11,628 bases of DNA. Origin: CAYUIS01 sp964444825. Lineage in GTDB: Bacteria; Chloroflexota; Anaerolineae; B4-G1. The position numbers were made by a program, and so were the translations under genes. Numbering within the stretch: the first letter of the stretch is position 1; each line of letters starts with the position of its first letter. The notes beneath the pieces are model-generated. The model worked only from the letters and a program-made list of their open reading frames with translations. It was not told the DNA's origin and made no database searches. Positions 1-6,153 of the stretch are shown here, piece after piece. The DNA lies in contig CAYUIS010000155.1 in NCBI GenBank assembly GCA_964444825.1, positions 1 to 11,628 of the forward strand. Direction: 5' to 3'.

Positions 1-1205
1 GCGTGCCGATCGACGTTGGCGGATCGATCGTGAGCGGGATCATGGCCGGGGCGCTGGCCCGGCTGCGGGAGCACCTGGGGATGAACGGCCGCCCGGTCGA
101 GGTGTATGATATTTTCCAGATGCTGGGCCGGGTGACCGAGGATCTGGTGGAACGGTTCAAGATTGACCTCCTGCCCGTCGAGCCGGAGGCCATCACCTTC
201 GGGCACCTGCGCAACCGCGACTATAAGCCGTGGACGCTGTTTGATGGGACAGACGTCCTGGTGCCGGGCAACTTCCAGGTGGAGGTGTCGCCGGAGGGGT
301 CCTGGCTGCTGCACGAGCAGGGCGACCCTGCCAGGCCGGTGATCGCCCGTATGCCGGAGAATGGCTTTTACTTCGATATCCCGTCCAGCACCGATTGGGA
401 CCCTCACTACACGCCGCCGGGCCTGGAGACGTTGAGGAACTCGGACTGGCGACGGCTGACCTACGAACGGCTCGAATACCTGCAACAGCGGGCGCGCTTG
501 CTGCGCAGCACGACCGACAAGGCGCTCGTTCTGACCGACTGGGGCGACCTGGATTCGGGGGCGCCGCTCGGGGCGCCGTCGGTCGGCTCGCTGCCCGAAT
601 GGCTGGTCCTGCTGGCGTCAGAGCCGAGCTATGTGCGGGAGCTGATGGACCTGGGAACAGAGATCGCCATCGACAACCTCAAGCTCTACTGGGCCGCGCT
701 GGGCGGTTCTATCGACATTATCCACCTCGACGGCTACGACTTTGGCGCGCAGAACCGGGAGCTGTTCTCCTCGGCGATGTTCGAGGACTATTACGAGCCG
801 TGCTACAAAGCCCAGTGTGATTGGATTCACGAGAACACACCCTGGAAGACGGCCAAGCATTGCTGTGGGAGTATCCCGAACCTGATGGAGCCAATGATCC
901 GGACGGGCATCGACGTGCTCAACCCGGTGCAGACCTCGGCGGGCGGGATGGATGCTGAATGGCTAAAGGACTCTTTTGGAGATCGGATCACGTTCTGGGG
1001 CGCTGGGGTAGATACCCAGCGCGTACTGCCTTTTGGCACGCCGGAGGAGATCTACGACCACGTGGTCGAGCGGGTGCGGGTGCTGGCGCCGGGCGGCGGT
1101 TTTATCTGGGCCGGGGTGCACAACATCCAGTACACCGTGCCACCGGAGAACATCCTGGCCGCCATCGAGGCAGTGCACGACGTCGGGACCTATCCCATTG
1201 AGTGA
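1..1205 (+). CDS. URO-D-like (corrinoid-dependent type) methyltransferase, 5' partial
   Basis: The gene runs in from the left edge. Bases 1-2 (GC) fit the last two bases of an Arg codon, giving R-VPIDVGGS, which matches the usual internal start of the URO-D fold (DRVPxDxGG). The GTG at 3 is therefore probably an internal Val, and some N-terminal residues are missing. Visible features, numbered from that GTG, are a catalytic-face loop around 241-258 (HLDGYDFGAQ...), the H286-x-C288-G motif typical of zinc-binding methylcobalamin:thiol methyltransferases (MtaA/MtbA/CmuA type), LNPVQTSAGGMD (306-317), FWGAGVDTQRVLPFGTPEE (331-349) and VHNIQ...PPENILA (372-386). Members of this branch transfer methyl groups from corrinoid proteins or act in demethylation, rather than making heme. 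The substrate is unknown and no corrinoid protein is in the window. True uroporphyrinogen decarboxylase (HemE) is unlikely given the HxC motif. Confidence 0.85.
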   Translation, partial: VPIDVGGSIVSGIMAGALARLREHLGMNGRPVEVYDIFQMLGRVTEDLVERFKIDLLPVEPEAITFGHLRNRDYKPWTLFDGTDVLVPGNFQVEVSPEGSWLLHEQGDPARPVIARMPENGFYFDIPSSTDWDPHYTPPGLETLRNSDWRRLTYERLEYLQQRARLLRSTTDKALVLTDWGDLDSGAPLGAPSVGSLPEWLVLLASEPSYVRELMDLGTEIAIDNLKLYWAALGGSIDIIHLDGYDFGAQNRELFSSAMFEDYYEPCYKAQCDWIHENTPWKTAKHCCGSIPNLMEPMIRTGIDVLNPVQTSAGGMDAEWLKDSFGDRITFWGAGVDTQRVLPFGTPEEIYDHVVERVRVLAPGGGFIWAGVHNIQYTVPPENILAAIEAVHDVGTYPIE

Positions 1206-1210
1206 GCTTT

Positions 1211-1354
1211 ATGGTGGTTGTCTATCCCAAAATCCTGCTCAAGTTGCTGCGGGAGCCGCGCTTCCGACAGGCCAGCCGGATCGATGCACAGGTGACGAGG
1301 GAAGCAAGGCCGTATACGGGCTACACGCTGATCGTGGGACAAGAAGAGGGGTAG
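1211..1354 (+). CDS. Small hypothetical protein, 47 aa
   Basis: An uninterrupted ATG-to-TAG frame of 47 codons lies in the gap between the methyltransferase stop (1203-1205) and the Nudix start (1361). It begins MVVVYPKILLKLLREPRFR and ends GYTLIVGQEEG. About three quarters of its third codon positions are G or C, as in the neighbouring genes, and it fills the gap almost exactly, ending 6 bases before the next ATG. A GTG at 1202 overlapping the upstream stop (GTGA) is an alternative start that would couple its translation to the methyltransferase. The ribosome site is weak for either start (GAGTGAG). The protein is basic in the middle, with a short hydrophobic N-terminus and no cysteines. I do not recognise a family. 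It could be a real small operon protein, a remnant, or chance. Confidence 0.45.
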   Translation: MVVVYPKILLKLLREPRFRQASRIDAQVTREARPYTGYTLIVGQEEG

Positions 1355-1360
1355 GACGGC

Positions 1361-1852
1361 ATGAGGGTCTGCCCTGAATGTGGGAGCGATCTGGCAGCGG
1401 CCGAGGTGGATGGTCGCGAGCGGCTCAGGTGCACGTCGGACGATTGCCCCTTTGTGTTTTGGGACAACCCCACGCCGGTCGTCGCCGCTATCGTCGAGCT
1501 GGACGAGCAGGTCGTCCTGACGCGCAAGGACGGCTGGCCGGCCAAGATGTACGGGCTGGTGGCGGGCTTTCTGGAAAAGGGGGAGACGGTCGAAGCCAGC
1601 ATCCTGCGCGAGGTGCGGGAGGAGCTGGGGCTGGATGGGGAGATCGTGGACTTTGTGGGCTATTACTCGTTCCTCCAGAGGAACCAGGTGATCCTGGCCT
1701 TTCACGTCCGGGCGGAGGGCGAGATCGTCGTCGGCGAGGAGTTGGTCGGGATCAAGCTGGTGCACCCGGACAAGTTGCGTCCGTGGCCGTTCGGGACCGA
1801 GCCGGCGGTGCGGGATTGGCTGCAGCGGAGAAAGACCGCCATATCGGCGTGA
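1361..1852 (+). CDS. Zinc-ribbon Nudix hydrolase, 163 aa
   Basis: The N-terminus carries a zinc ribbon with C4-P-E-C7 and C24-x4-C29. The Nudix fold follows, with a canonical box at 69-91: G69-x5-E75-x7-R83-E84-V85-x-E87-E88-x-G90-L91. All metal-binding glutamates are present, so it should hydrolyse a nucleoside diphosphate linked to another group. The ribbon plus Nudix order recalls NudC-type NADH pyrophosphatases. However, a PWPF stretch lies near residues 144-147 rather than shortly after the box, and the protein is much shorter than NudC (about 260 aa), so the NAD(H) call is not secure. The start is fixed by AGAGGGG at 1345-1351 and by the ribbon beginning at residue 4. It sits in the same orientation as its neighbours, with 9 bases to the nitrilase start, probably in one operon. 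Confidence 0.88.
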   Translation: MRVCPECGSDLAAAEVDGRERLRCTSDDCPFVFWDNPTPVVAAIVELDEQVVLTRKDGWPAKMYGLVAGFLEKGETVEASILREVREELGLDGEIVDFVGYYSFLQRNQVILAFHVRAEGEIVVGEELVGIKLVHPDKLRPWPFGTEPAVRDWLQRRKTAISA

Positions 1853-1861
1853 GGGCAGGCG

Positions 1862-2833
1862 ATGAAAGAAGAGCGTTCTTCAGTCAGAGTAGCCGTCGTG
1901 CAGGCGGCGCCGGTGTTGTTCGACCGGGAGGCCACGGTGGAAAAGGCCTGCCGGCTCGTGCGCGAGGCCGCCGGCCTTGGGGCTCAACTGATCCTGTTCC
2001 CCGAGGCATTCATCCCGGCCTATCCGCGGGGCCTGAGCTTTGGGATGGTGGTGGGCAGCCGCAGCCCCGAGGGGCGGCTGATCTGGCAGCGATACTGGGA
2101 GAACGCGGTCGAGGTCCCCGGCCCGGCGATCAGAAAGCTGGGCAACGTGGTCCGCGAGACGGGCGTGTATCTGGCGATAGGCATCATCGAGCGGGATAGC
2201 CAGTTCAGCGGGGGGACGCTCTACTGCACGCTGCTCTATTATGGGCCGGACGGAGAGATTCTCGGCAAACACCGCAAGCTAAAGCCCACCGGGGCGGAGC
2301 GCTTGGTCTGGGGCGAGGGGGATGGCAGCACGTTGACGGTGCTCGAGACCGGCCTGGGCCGGATCGGCGGATTGATCTGCTGGGAGAACTATATGCCACT
2401 GGCGCGGATGGCGATGTACGGCCAGGGTGTCGAGATCTACCTGGCCCCGACGGCCGACGCCCGGGAGACGTGGCAGGCGACGTTGCGGCACATCGCGTGC
2501 GAGGGGCGGTGTTTTGTGCTGGGCTGCAACCAGTTCGTGCGCGGCGATATGTACCCCGCCGGTATACAAGAGCTGGAGGAGCTGCAGCGGCAGCCGGAGG
2601 TAATGTGCCGCGGCGGGAGCGCGATCGTCTCCCCGTTTGGGGAGGTGCTGGCGGGGCCGCTCTACGATCAGGAGGGCATCCTCACCGCGAAGCTGGATCG
2701 GGCTGAGATCGTGCGGGCCAAGGTGGACTTTGACGTGGTTGGGCACTATGCCCGGCCGGACGTGCTGCGGCTGATCGTCGACGGGGAAGAAAAGCCGCCG
2801 GTCCGCGTGACTGGAGTCGAGGACAATCAATGA
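1862..2833 (+). CDS. Nitrilase (carbon-nitrogen hydrolase superfamily), 323 aa
   Basis: This enzyme should convert a nitrile to a carboxylic acid and ammonia in the cytoplasm. The catalytic triad is complete: E48 in LILFPEAF, K139 in KHRKLKPT and C173 in GLICWEN. The additional conserved E146 in GAERLVWGEGDG and the RHIACEGRCFVLGCNQF stretch (about 218-234) are also present. CWE at the nucleophile and the LKPT..ER.VWGEGDGS motif place it in the true nitrilase / cyanide dihydratase branch rather than among amidases or biotinidase-like members. Length is normal for that branch. GAGGG lies 6 bases before the ATG. The final TGA overlaps the start of the transporter gene (ATGA), so the two are probably translated together and the transporter may move the nitrile or its acid product. 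The exact substrate cannot be read from the sequence. Confidence 0.92.
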   Translation: MKEERSSVRVAVVQAAPVLFDREATVEKACRLVREAAGLGAQLILFPEAFIPAYPRGLSFGMVVGSRSPEGRLIWQRYWENAVEVPGPAIRKLGNVVRETGVYLAIGIIERDSQFSGGTLYCTLLYYGPDGEILGKHRKLKPTGAERLVWGEGDGSTLTVLETGLGRIGGLICWENYMPLARMAMYGQGVEIYLAPTADARETWQATLRHIACEGRCFVLGCNQFVRGDMYPAGIQELEELQRQPEVMCRGGSAIVSPFGEVLAGPLYDQEGILTAKLDRAEIVRAKVDFDVVGHYARPDVLRLIVDGEEKPPVRVTGVEDNQ

Positions 2834-3723
2834 GAGCGACCGTGGCAGAGCGGCGCAGGGTCAGGCCATTGAGCGGCGTCGTATTGGTCATCATCTCGGC
2901 GACGGCTTTTGGCACGCTATCGATATTTGCCCCGCTGTCCTATCGGGCCGGCGCCACGCCGGTCACGTTCCTGTTTCTGCGATTTATCATCGCGGGGACA
3001 ATGATGGCGGTGGTGATGGTCGTGCGCCGTTTGCCGTTTCCCCGTGGGAAGATGTTGGGGCGGCTGATGCTGATGGGTGTGTGGTACGTGGCGCAATCGC
3101 TGTGCTACTTTACCGCGCTGCGCACGACCTCGCCAGGCCTGGTGGCGCTGTTGCTCTACCTGTATCCAGCGATTGTGGCGCTGATATCGGCGCTGGTGCT
3201 CAAGGAGCGGATGACACAGCCCAAGCTGATCGCGCTGGGATTGGCGATGGTGGGCGCGATCCTGACGATCGGACCGGGTGGCGACGGGGAGATGATGGGG
3301 ATTGCTCTGGCGGGGACCTCGGCGCTGCTTTACGCGGGCTACATCGTGGTCAGCGGGATTCTGCTGCGGGAGGTGGCCGCCTTTCCGGCGACGACGGTGA
3401 TCATGTTGACAGCGGGGATCATCTATGGCGGCATCGTGGCGGTGGCGGGCTTTGAAGGACCGGATGCGGCTTTAGGGTGGTGGGCGATCCTGGCTGCGGC
3501 GGTCTTTTCCATCGTCGCTCTTGGAGGGTTCTTTGCGGGAATCGAAGAGATCGGGACCACGAATGGGGCAATCCTCTCGACTTCCGAGCCGGTGGTCACA
3601 GTAGTCCTGGCCTGGCTATTTCTGGGCGATCGGCTAGAACCGCTGCGGCTCGTCGGTGGGGTGCTCATCCTGGCGGCGGTGGTGTTTCTGGTGCGCAGTG
3701 GCGTAGGGACGGCGGAGCGCTAG
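2830..3723 (+). CDS. EamA/DMT-family membrane transporter, 297 aa
   Basis: This is a polytopic inner-membrane protein with about ten hydrophobic segments arranged as two EamA repeats. The first repeat ends with the pattern PGLVALLLYLYP...LVLKERM...GLAMVGAILTIG (about 102-147). The second ends with AILSTSEPVVTVVLAWLF followed by LGDRL...GGVLILAAVVFL (about 246-287). This is the usual 10-TM drug/metabolite transporter layout, and the length is typical. Family members export or import amino acids, metabolites or drugs. The start ATG overlaps the nitrilase TGA by 4 bases, with GAGGA 6 bases upstream inside the nitrilase gene. That strongly suggests translational coupling and a shared pathway. The substrate is unknown. 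It ends the left operon; a palindromic repeat follows directly. Confidence 0.93.
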   Translation: MRATVAERRRVRPLSGVVLVIISATAFGTLSIFAPLSYRAGATPVTFLFLRFIIAGTMMAVVMVVRRLPFPRGKMLGRLMLMGVWYVAQSLCYFTALRTTSPGLVALLLYLYPAIVALISALVLKERMTQPKLIALGLAMVGAILTIGPGGDGEMMGIALAGTSALLYAGYIVVSGILLREVAAFPATTVIMLTAGIIYGGIVAVAGFEGPDAALGWWAILAAAVFSIVALGGFFAGIEEIGTTNGAILSTSEPVVTVVLAWLFLGDRLEPLRLVGGVLILAAVVFLVRSGVGTAER

Positions 3724-3728
3724 ATCGT

Positions 3729-3820
3729 AGGGGTTTGCCGCAACCCAACGCCTGCCCGAGACTTTGCATTGTGTCTGGAGGCTACCGGAGGAGTTGGGTT
3801 GAGGAACGAAACCCAACCCA
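3729..3820. repeat. Palindromic intergenic repeat built from GTTGGGTT / AACCCAAC units
   Basis: Three copies of one 8-base unit are present: AACCCAAC at 3742-3749, its reverse complement GTTGGGTT at 3793-3800, and AACCCAAC again at 3810-3817. The last two form an 8-bp perfect stem with a 9-base loop (3801-3809). The first can pair with GTTGGGTT at long range, or its AACCC (3742-3746) can pair with GGGTT at 3731-3735. I recall very similar GTTGGGTT...AACCCAAC palindromes as dispersed repeats in cyanobacteria and other bacteria, so this looks like a REP/MITE-type element. It lies just after the transporter stop and could also slow or end transcription, although there is no T run. Confidence 0.6.
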
Positions 3821-3876
3821 AGCCTGCTGGCGGCTGAGCCCGGGACGGCTATGCAGCTTTTCAGGCAAGGTAGCCT

Positions 3877-4923
3877 ATGCAGACAGAAAGAAGAGACCAG
3901 GTATTTGTATTGCTCTGGATCATCTTGATGGTGCAGCTTTCAAGTTGCACTGACCTACCTTTGGCACCTACAGTTCATCTGACTCCTTCTGCGTGGGTGC
4001 CGCCACCAATGTGTACCAACAAAAAGGAAAAACAGTGGCATATCTTTGCACACAACATAGCGACAGGTGTAGACACGCAACTAACGGAGGGGGCTGTCCG
4101 CGATTCCTCACCAACGTTCTCGCCAGGTGGAGAAAGGGTAGCATTCATCCGAGATGACTCCACAATCCAGGTCTTGGACCTGAGTACGGGCACGCATAAA
4201 ATCATCGCAGAGCAAGAAGGAAAGTGTTCTGACCTGAAATGGTCGCCTGGTGGCAAGCGGTTCGCCTTTGTGGCTGACCGGATGGGTACACAACAGGTCT
4301 ACATTATGAATGCCGACGGAACCGGCACTAGACGGCTAACTCGGCGAAGTGATGCCGAGTCCTCCCCTTACTGGCTACCTGGTGGCAAACAGATAGCTTT
4401 CATATCAGTTTCTCCGCGACCTTCAAAGATGTCGTCAGTGTACACAGCCACGGTTGCTGGCGAATCGAGTGTATCGGAAGTACTGGTCAGGTGGTGTGAG
4501 AGTCGAAATCGGCCCTGCGAGTCATTTCTCTCGGTGGCATGGTCGCCAGATAGGGAAACAATGGCTGTGGTCACCCAGTCGCGCGAGTGGGGCTTCCTTC
4601 CCCCACCTGAGGGACATCCACCGATAATCCGAGAACACGAGGGTATCGGCGTGATCGTAGTGGAACGAGGCTCACCAAGGCTTGTTGCCCAGGCAGTATT
4701 GGGAGGATTCTATTCCGTTTCATGGTCTCCGGATGGAGGTAAACTTCTGTACTACTCGGGCTGCGTGAGTGGTTTCGAAGATATCGCTGTGTTGGATGTG
4801 GAAACAGGAGAGCATCAGCGGCTTTTCGGGGTTGATGAACAAGTCGGGCACGTGATAGCAGATCCGGCTTGGTCACCAGATGGCGTGACAGTTGTGTACT
4901 CGCGAGCATCTTGTGGTCCGTGA
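3877..4923 (+). CDS. PD40/TolB-type beta-propeller lipoprotein, 348 aa
   Basis: The N-terminus is a lipoprotein signal: a short charged start, a hydrophobic run (about 9-19) and the lipobox L21-S-S-C24. Six propeller-strand repeats of the type (W/F/Y)xPGG/D..(hydrophobic) follow at about 78-92, 119-133, 163-177, 218-232, 279-294 and 328-342. Examples are TFSPGGERVAFI, KWSPGGKRFAFV and VSWSPDGGKLLYY. Between the second and third is the TolB-like phrase YIMNADGTGTRRLT (142-155). Six blades would make a closed propeller outside the membrane, probably for protein or ligand binding; no enzymatic domain is present. The gene is clearly more AT-rich than both flanks, especially 4021-4260, which suggests separate acquisition. 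AAGG (3867-3870) sits 6 bases before the ATG inside the loop of a 4-bp hairpin (AGGC/GCCT). It is monocistronic here. Confidence 0.85.
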   Translation: MQTERRDQVFVLLWIILMVQLSSCTDLPLAPTVHLTPSAWVPPPMCTNKKEKQWHIFAHNIATGVDTQLTEGAVRDSSPTFSPGGERVAFIRDDSTIQVLDLSTGTHKIIAEQEGKCSDLKWSPGGKRFAFVADRMGTQQVYIMNADGTGTRRLTRRSDAESSPYWLPGGKQIAFISVSPRPSKMSSVYTATVAGESSVSEVLVRWCESRNRPCESFLSVAWSPDRETMAVVTQSREWGFLPPPEGHPPIIREHEGIGVIVVERGSPRLVAQAVLGGFYSVSWSPDGGKLLYYSGCVSGFEDIAVLDVETGEHQRLFGVDEQVGHVIADPAWSPDGVTVVYSRASCGP

Positions 4924-4975
4924 TGGATTCCGAGAACGTTGTATGACCAGCGGATGGAGCCGACTGGGCTAATCG

Positions 4976-5001
4976 CGCCACAGAACGAAGGTTCTGTGGC
5001 G
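4976..5001. terminator. Perfect 11-bp hairpin between converging gene blocks (possible bidirectional terminator)
   Basis: CGCCACAGAAC (4976-4986), a GAAG loop (4987-4990) and GTTCTGTGGCG (4991-5001) form an uninterrupted 11-bp stem. It lies 52 bases after the stop of the plus-strand lipoprotein and on the far side of the minus-strand methyltransferase. That is where a terminator for the plus-strand gene is expected. There is no T tract on either side, so it is not a standard intrinsic terminator. It could be a rho-assisted stop, an RNA stabiliser or a repeat end. Confidence 0.45.
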
Positions 5002-5022
5002 AAGCGGAGCGTCTTTCGATAG

Positions 5023-5235
5023 AAGCTCAAGGGGAAATCCGCCCGGCAGCATATCAGGAGGCTGTGCTTCCGAGTCACGCCCGGTATCACGGGCACGGGT
5101 TCACTGGACCTATCGCAGCCCATCGTCAACACCGCCTGGCTGACGGCCACTGAGAGCGGCCGGAGTGTGTGGGTTTCGGCTATCGTCAACGGCTGGCACG
5201 TCTACCTGCCATTGGCGATGCGAGGCGACCTGTGA
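5023..5235 (+). pseudogene. C-terminal remnant of a secreted protein (ends VYLPLAMRGDL)
   Basis: The frame is open from just after the TAG at 5020-5022 to the TGA at 5233-5235, but it has no usable start codon for a normal gene. The C-terminal half reads like a real protein: LSQPIVNTAWLTATESGR (about 5107-5160), then SVWVSAIVNGWHVYLPLAMR and GDL before the stop. An ending of the form (hydrophobic)-Y-L-P-L-(hydrophobic)-R is, from memory, very common at the ends of secreted and surface proteins of Chloroflexota. I therefore read this as the stranded end of such a gene, with the rest lost. It supports the phylum assignment. Its original function cannot be told. Confidence 0.45.
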
Positions 5236-5409
5236 CGAACACGGACGTCATTCGCCGGTGGATGGTCTGTGGTCAAAGGTCAGGACCCAGACGGCAGGCG
5301 GGCGAAGCTGGGGAGGGTGGTTAGGTATCGGGTCCATAGGTCTGCCTCAGAGTAGATTCCTGATCGCGCTCACCGCCTGGGCGGCGTCGGGGGCGTATGG
5401 GATTGTGCG
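5236..5409. other. Rest of the convergent intergenic gap; no gene supported
   Basis: The gap between the plus- and minus-strand blocks spans 4924-5409. Besides the hairpin and the secreted-protein remnant, this last part holds nothing I can support. A plus-strand frame ends at a TAG (5411-5413) after LIALTAWAASGAYGIVR, which may be another worn gene end, but it has no start or recognisable motif. A short GC-rich inverted repeat around 5372-5383 (CCGC/GCGG, 4-base loop) lies just past the stop of the minus-strand methyltransferase. Confidence 0.4.
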
Positions 5410-6141
5410 CTAGGCCCGGGCCAGTTGGGCCAGATAATCTCCATTCTCCTCGCGATGGACGACCCGACAGTCCCATCCTGCCTGCCGGGCGTGGTGGGAC
5501 AGAGTCTCCGCATCGACGTGGAGCCATCCGCAAACTGGGCCAACGTGACCCTGGTATTCGAAAAACGTGCGTATTTCCCCCACGTATCTCCCTGCCTGGC
5601 GATTGGCCTCGTGGTAGGCCGTATGAATCGGATCGGTGCTCACACGGACATCAAGAGAGTCGCACACGATCTGGCCATTTGGTCTGAGCAACTGGCGTGC
5701 GTGCTGGAGGAATCGATCCATGCCTGCCAGAGTCTCGACCATCCCGATGCCGTGCATCATCAACAACAGCGTGTCAAAGGTGTGCAGTCGATTGCGTCCC
5801 AGATCGAAGACGTCGACGCATTCGACGTGGCGCACACCGCGCGCGCGCATAATCTCGACGGCGTGGGGCGAGATGTCGATAGCCATAACCTGAAAGCCCT
5901 GGTCCTGGAGGGCCAGGCTGTGGCATCCTGTGCCCGCTCCCACGTCAAGCACGTGACCCTGGCACAGCGCCAGGGCGGCCTGCTCAAGTGGGGAAAAGTC
6001 AGGAGGCTGGCGGAAGAAAACGTCCACCGGCATTTCGGAAACATAGCCGTCATCGCGACAAATCGTGACCGCCGCGCTCCCGTCTCGATTGAAGGAATCG
6101 TGTAGGGCCAAACCGTACGGGGCCATTGCCTCAGGGTCCAT
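5410..6141 (-). CDS. Class I SAM-dependent methyltransferase, 243 aa
   Basis: The protein shows the Rossmann methyltransferase pattern: motif I VLDVGAGTG (64-72), the acidic strand end AIDIS with D89, then HTFDTLLLMMHGIGM (about 121-135) and an ARQLLRPNGQIVCDS strand (about 148-162). The N-terminus (MAPYGLALHDSFNRDGSA, then CRDDGY.S.MPVDVFF) resembles a recurrent family of uncharacterised methyltransferases whose members begin with a Pro-(Tyr/Phe)-Gly-x-Ala-Leu stretch. The substrate is unknown. The frame can be extended to a GTG at 6147, but AAGG at 6147-6150 is placed 5 bases before the ATG at 6141, which I choose. A third candidate is the ATG at 6126, which would fit the family N-terminus. 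It follows the zinc-ribbon gene by only 12 bases and is probably the last gene of that operon. Confidence 0.87.
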   Translation of the reverse strand: MDPEAMAPYGLALHDSFNRDGSAAVTICRDDGYVSEMPVDVFFRQPPDFSPLEQAALALCQGHVLDVGAGTGCHSLALQDQGFQVMAIDISPHAVEIMRARGVRHVECVDVFDLGRNRLHTFDTLLLMMHGIGMVETLAGMDRFLQHARQLLRPNGQIVCDSLDVRVSTDPIHTAYHEANRQAGRYVGEIRTFFEYQGHVGPVCGWLHVDAETLSHHARQAGWDCRVVHREENGDYLAQLARA

Positions 6142-6146
6142 TGCCA

Positions 6147-6150
6147 CCTT
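6147..6150 (-). promoter_or_regulatory. Ribosome binding site deciding the methyltransferase start
   Basis: On the minus strand, AAGG followed by TGGCA (5 bases) precedes the ATG at 6141. The upstream GTG at 6147-6145 overlaps this site and so is an unlikely start. Confidence 0.5.
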
Positions 6151-6153
6151 CGA

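Noticed and set aside
1190..1765. 191-codon minus-strand frame opposite the Nudix gene
   Set aside because: No motif, no ribosome site, and fully antisense to a well-supported gene.
1378..2199. 273-codon plus-strand frame across the Nudix and nitrilase genes
   Set aside because: It is Gly/Arg-rich and low in complexity, as expected for the off-frame of GC-rich DNA, and overlaps two genes with complete catalytic motifs.
5425..6105. 226-codon plus-strand frame opposite the SAM methyltransferase
   Set aside because: The opposite strand has a clear SAM-binding motif and ribosome site. This frame shows no family feature and is a mirror of that coding pattern.
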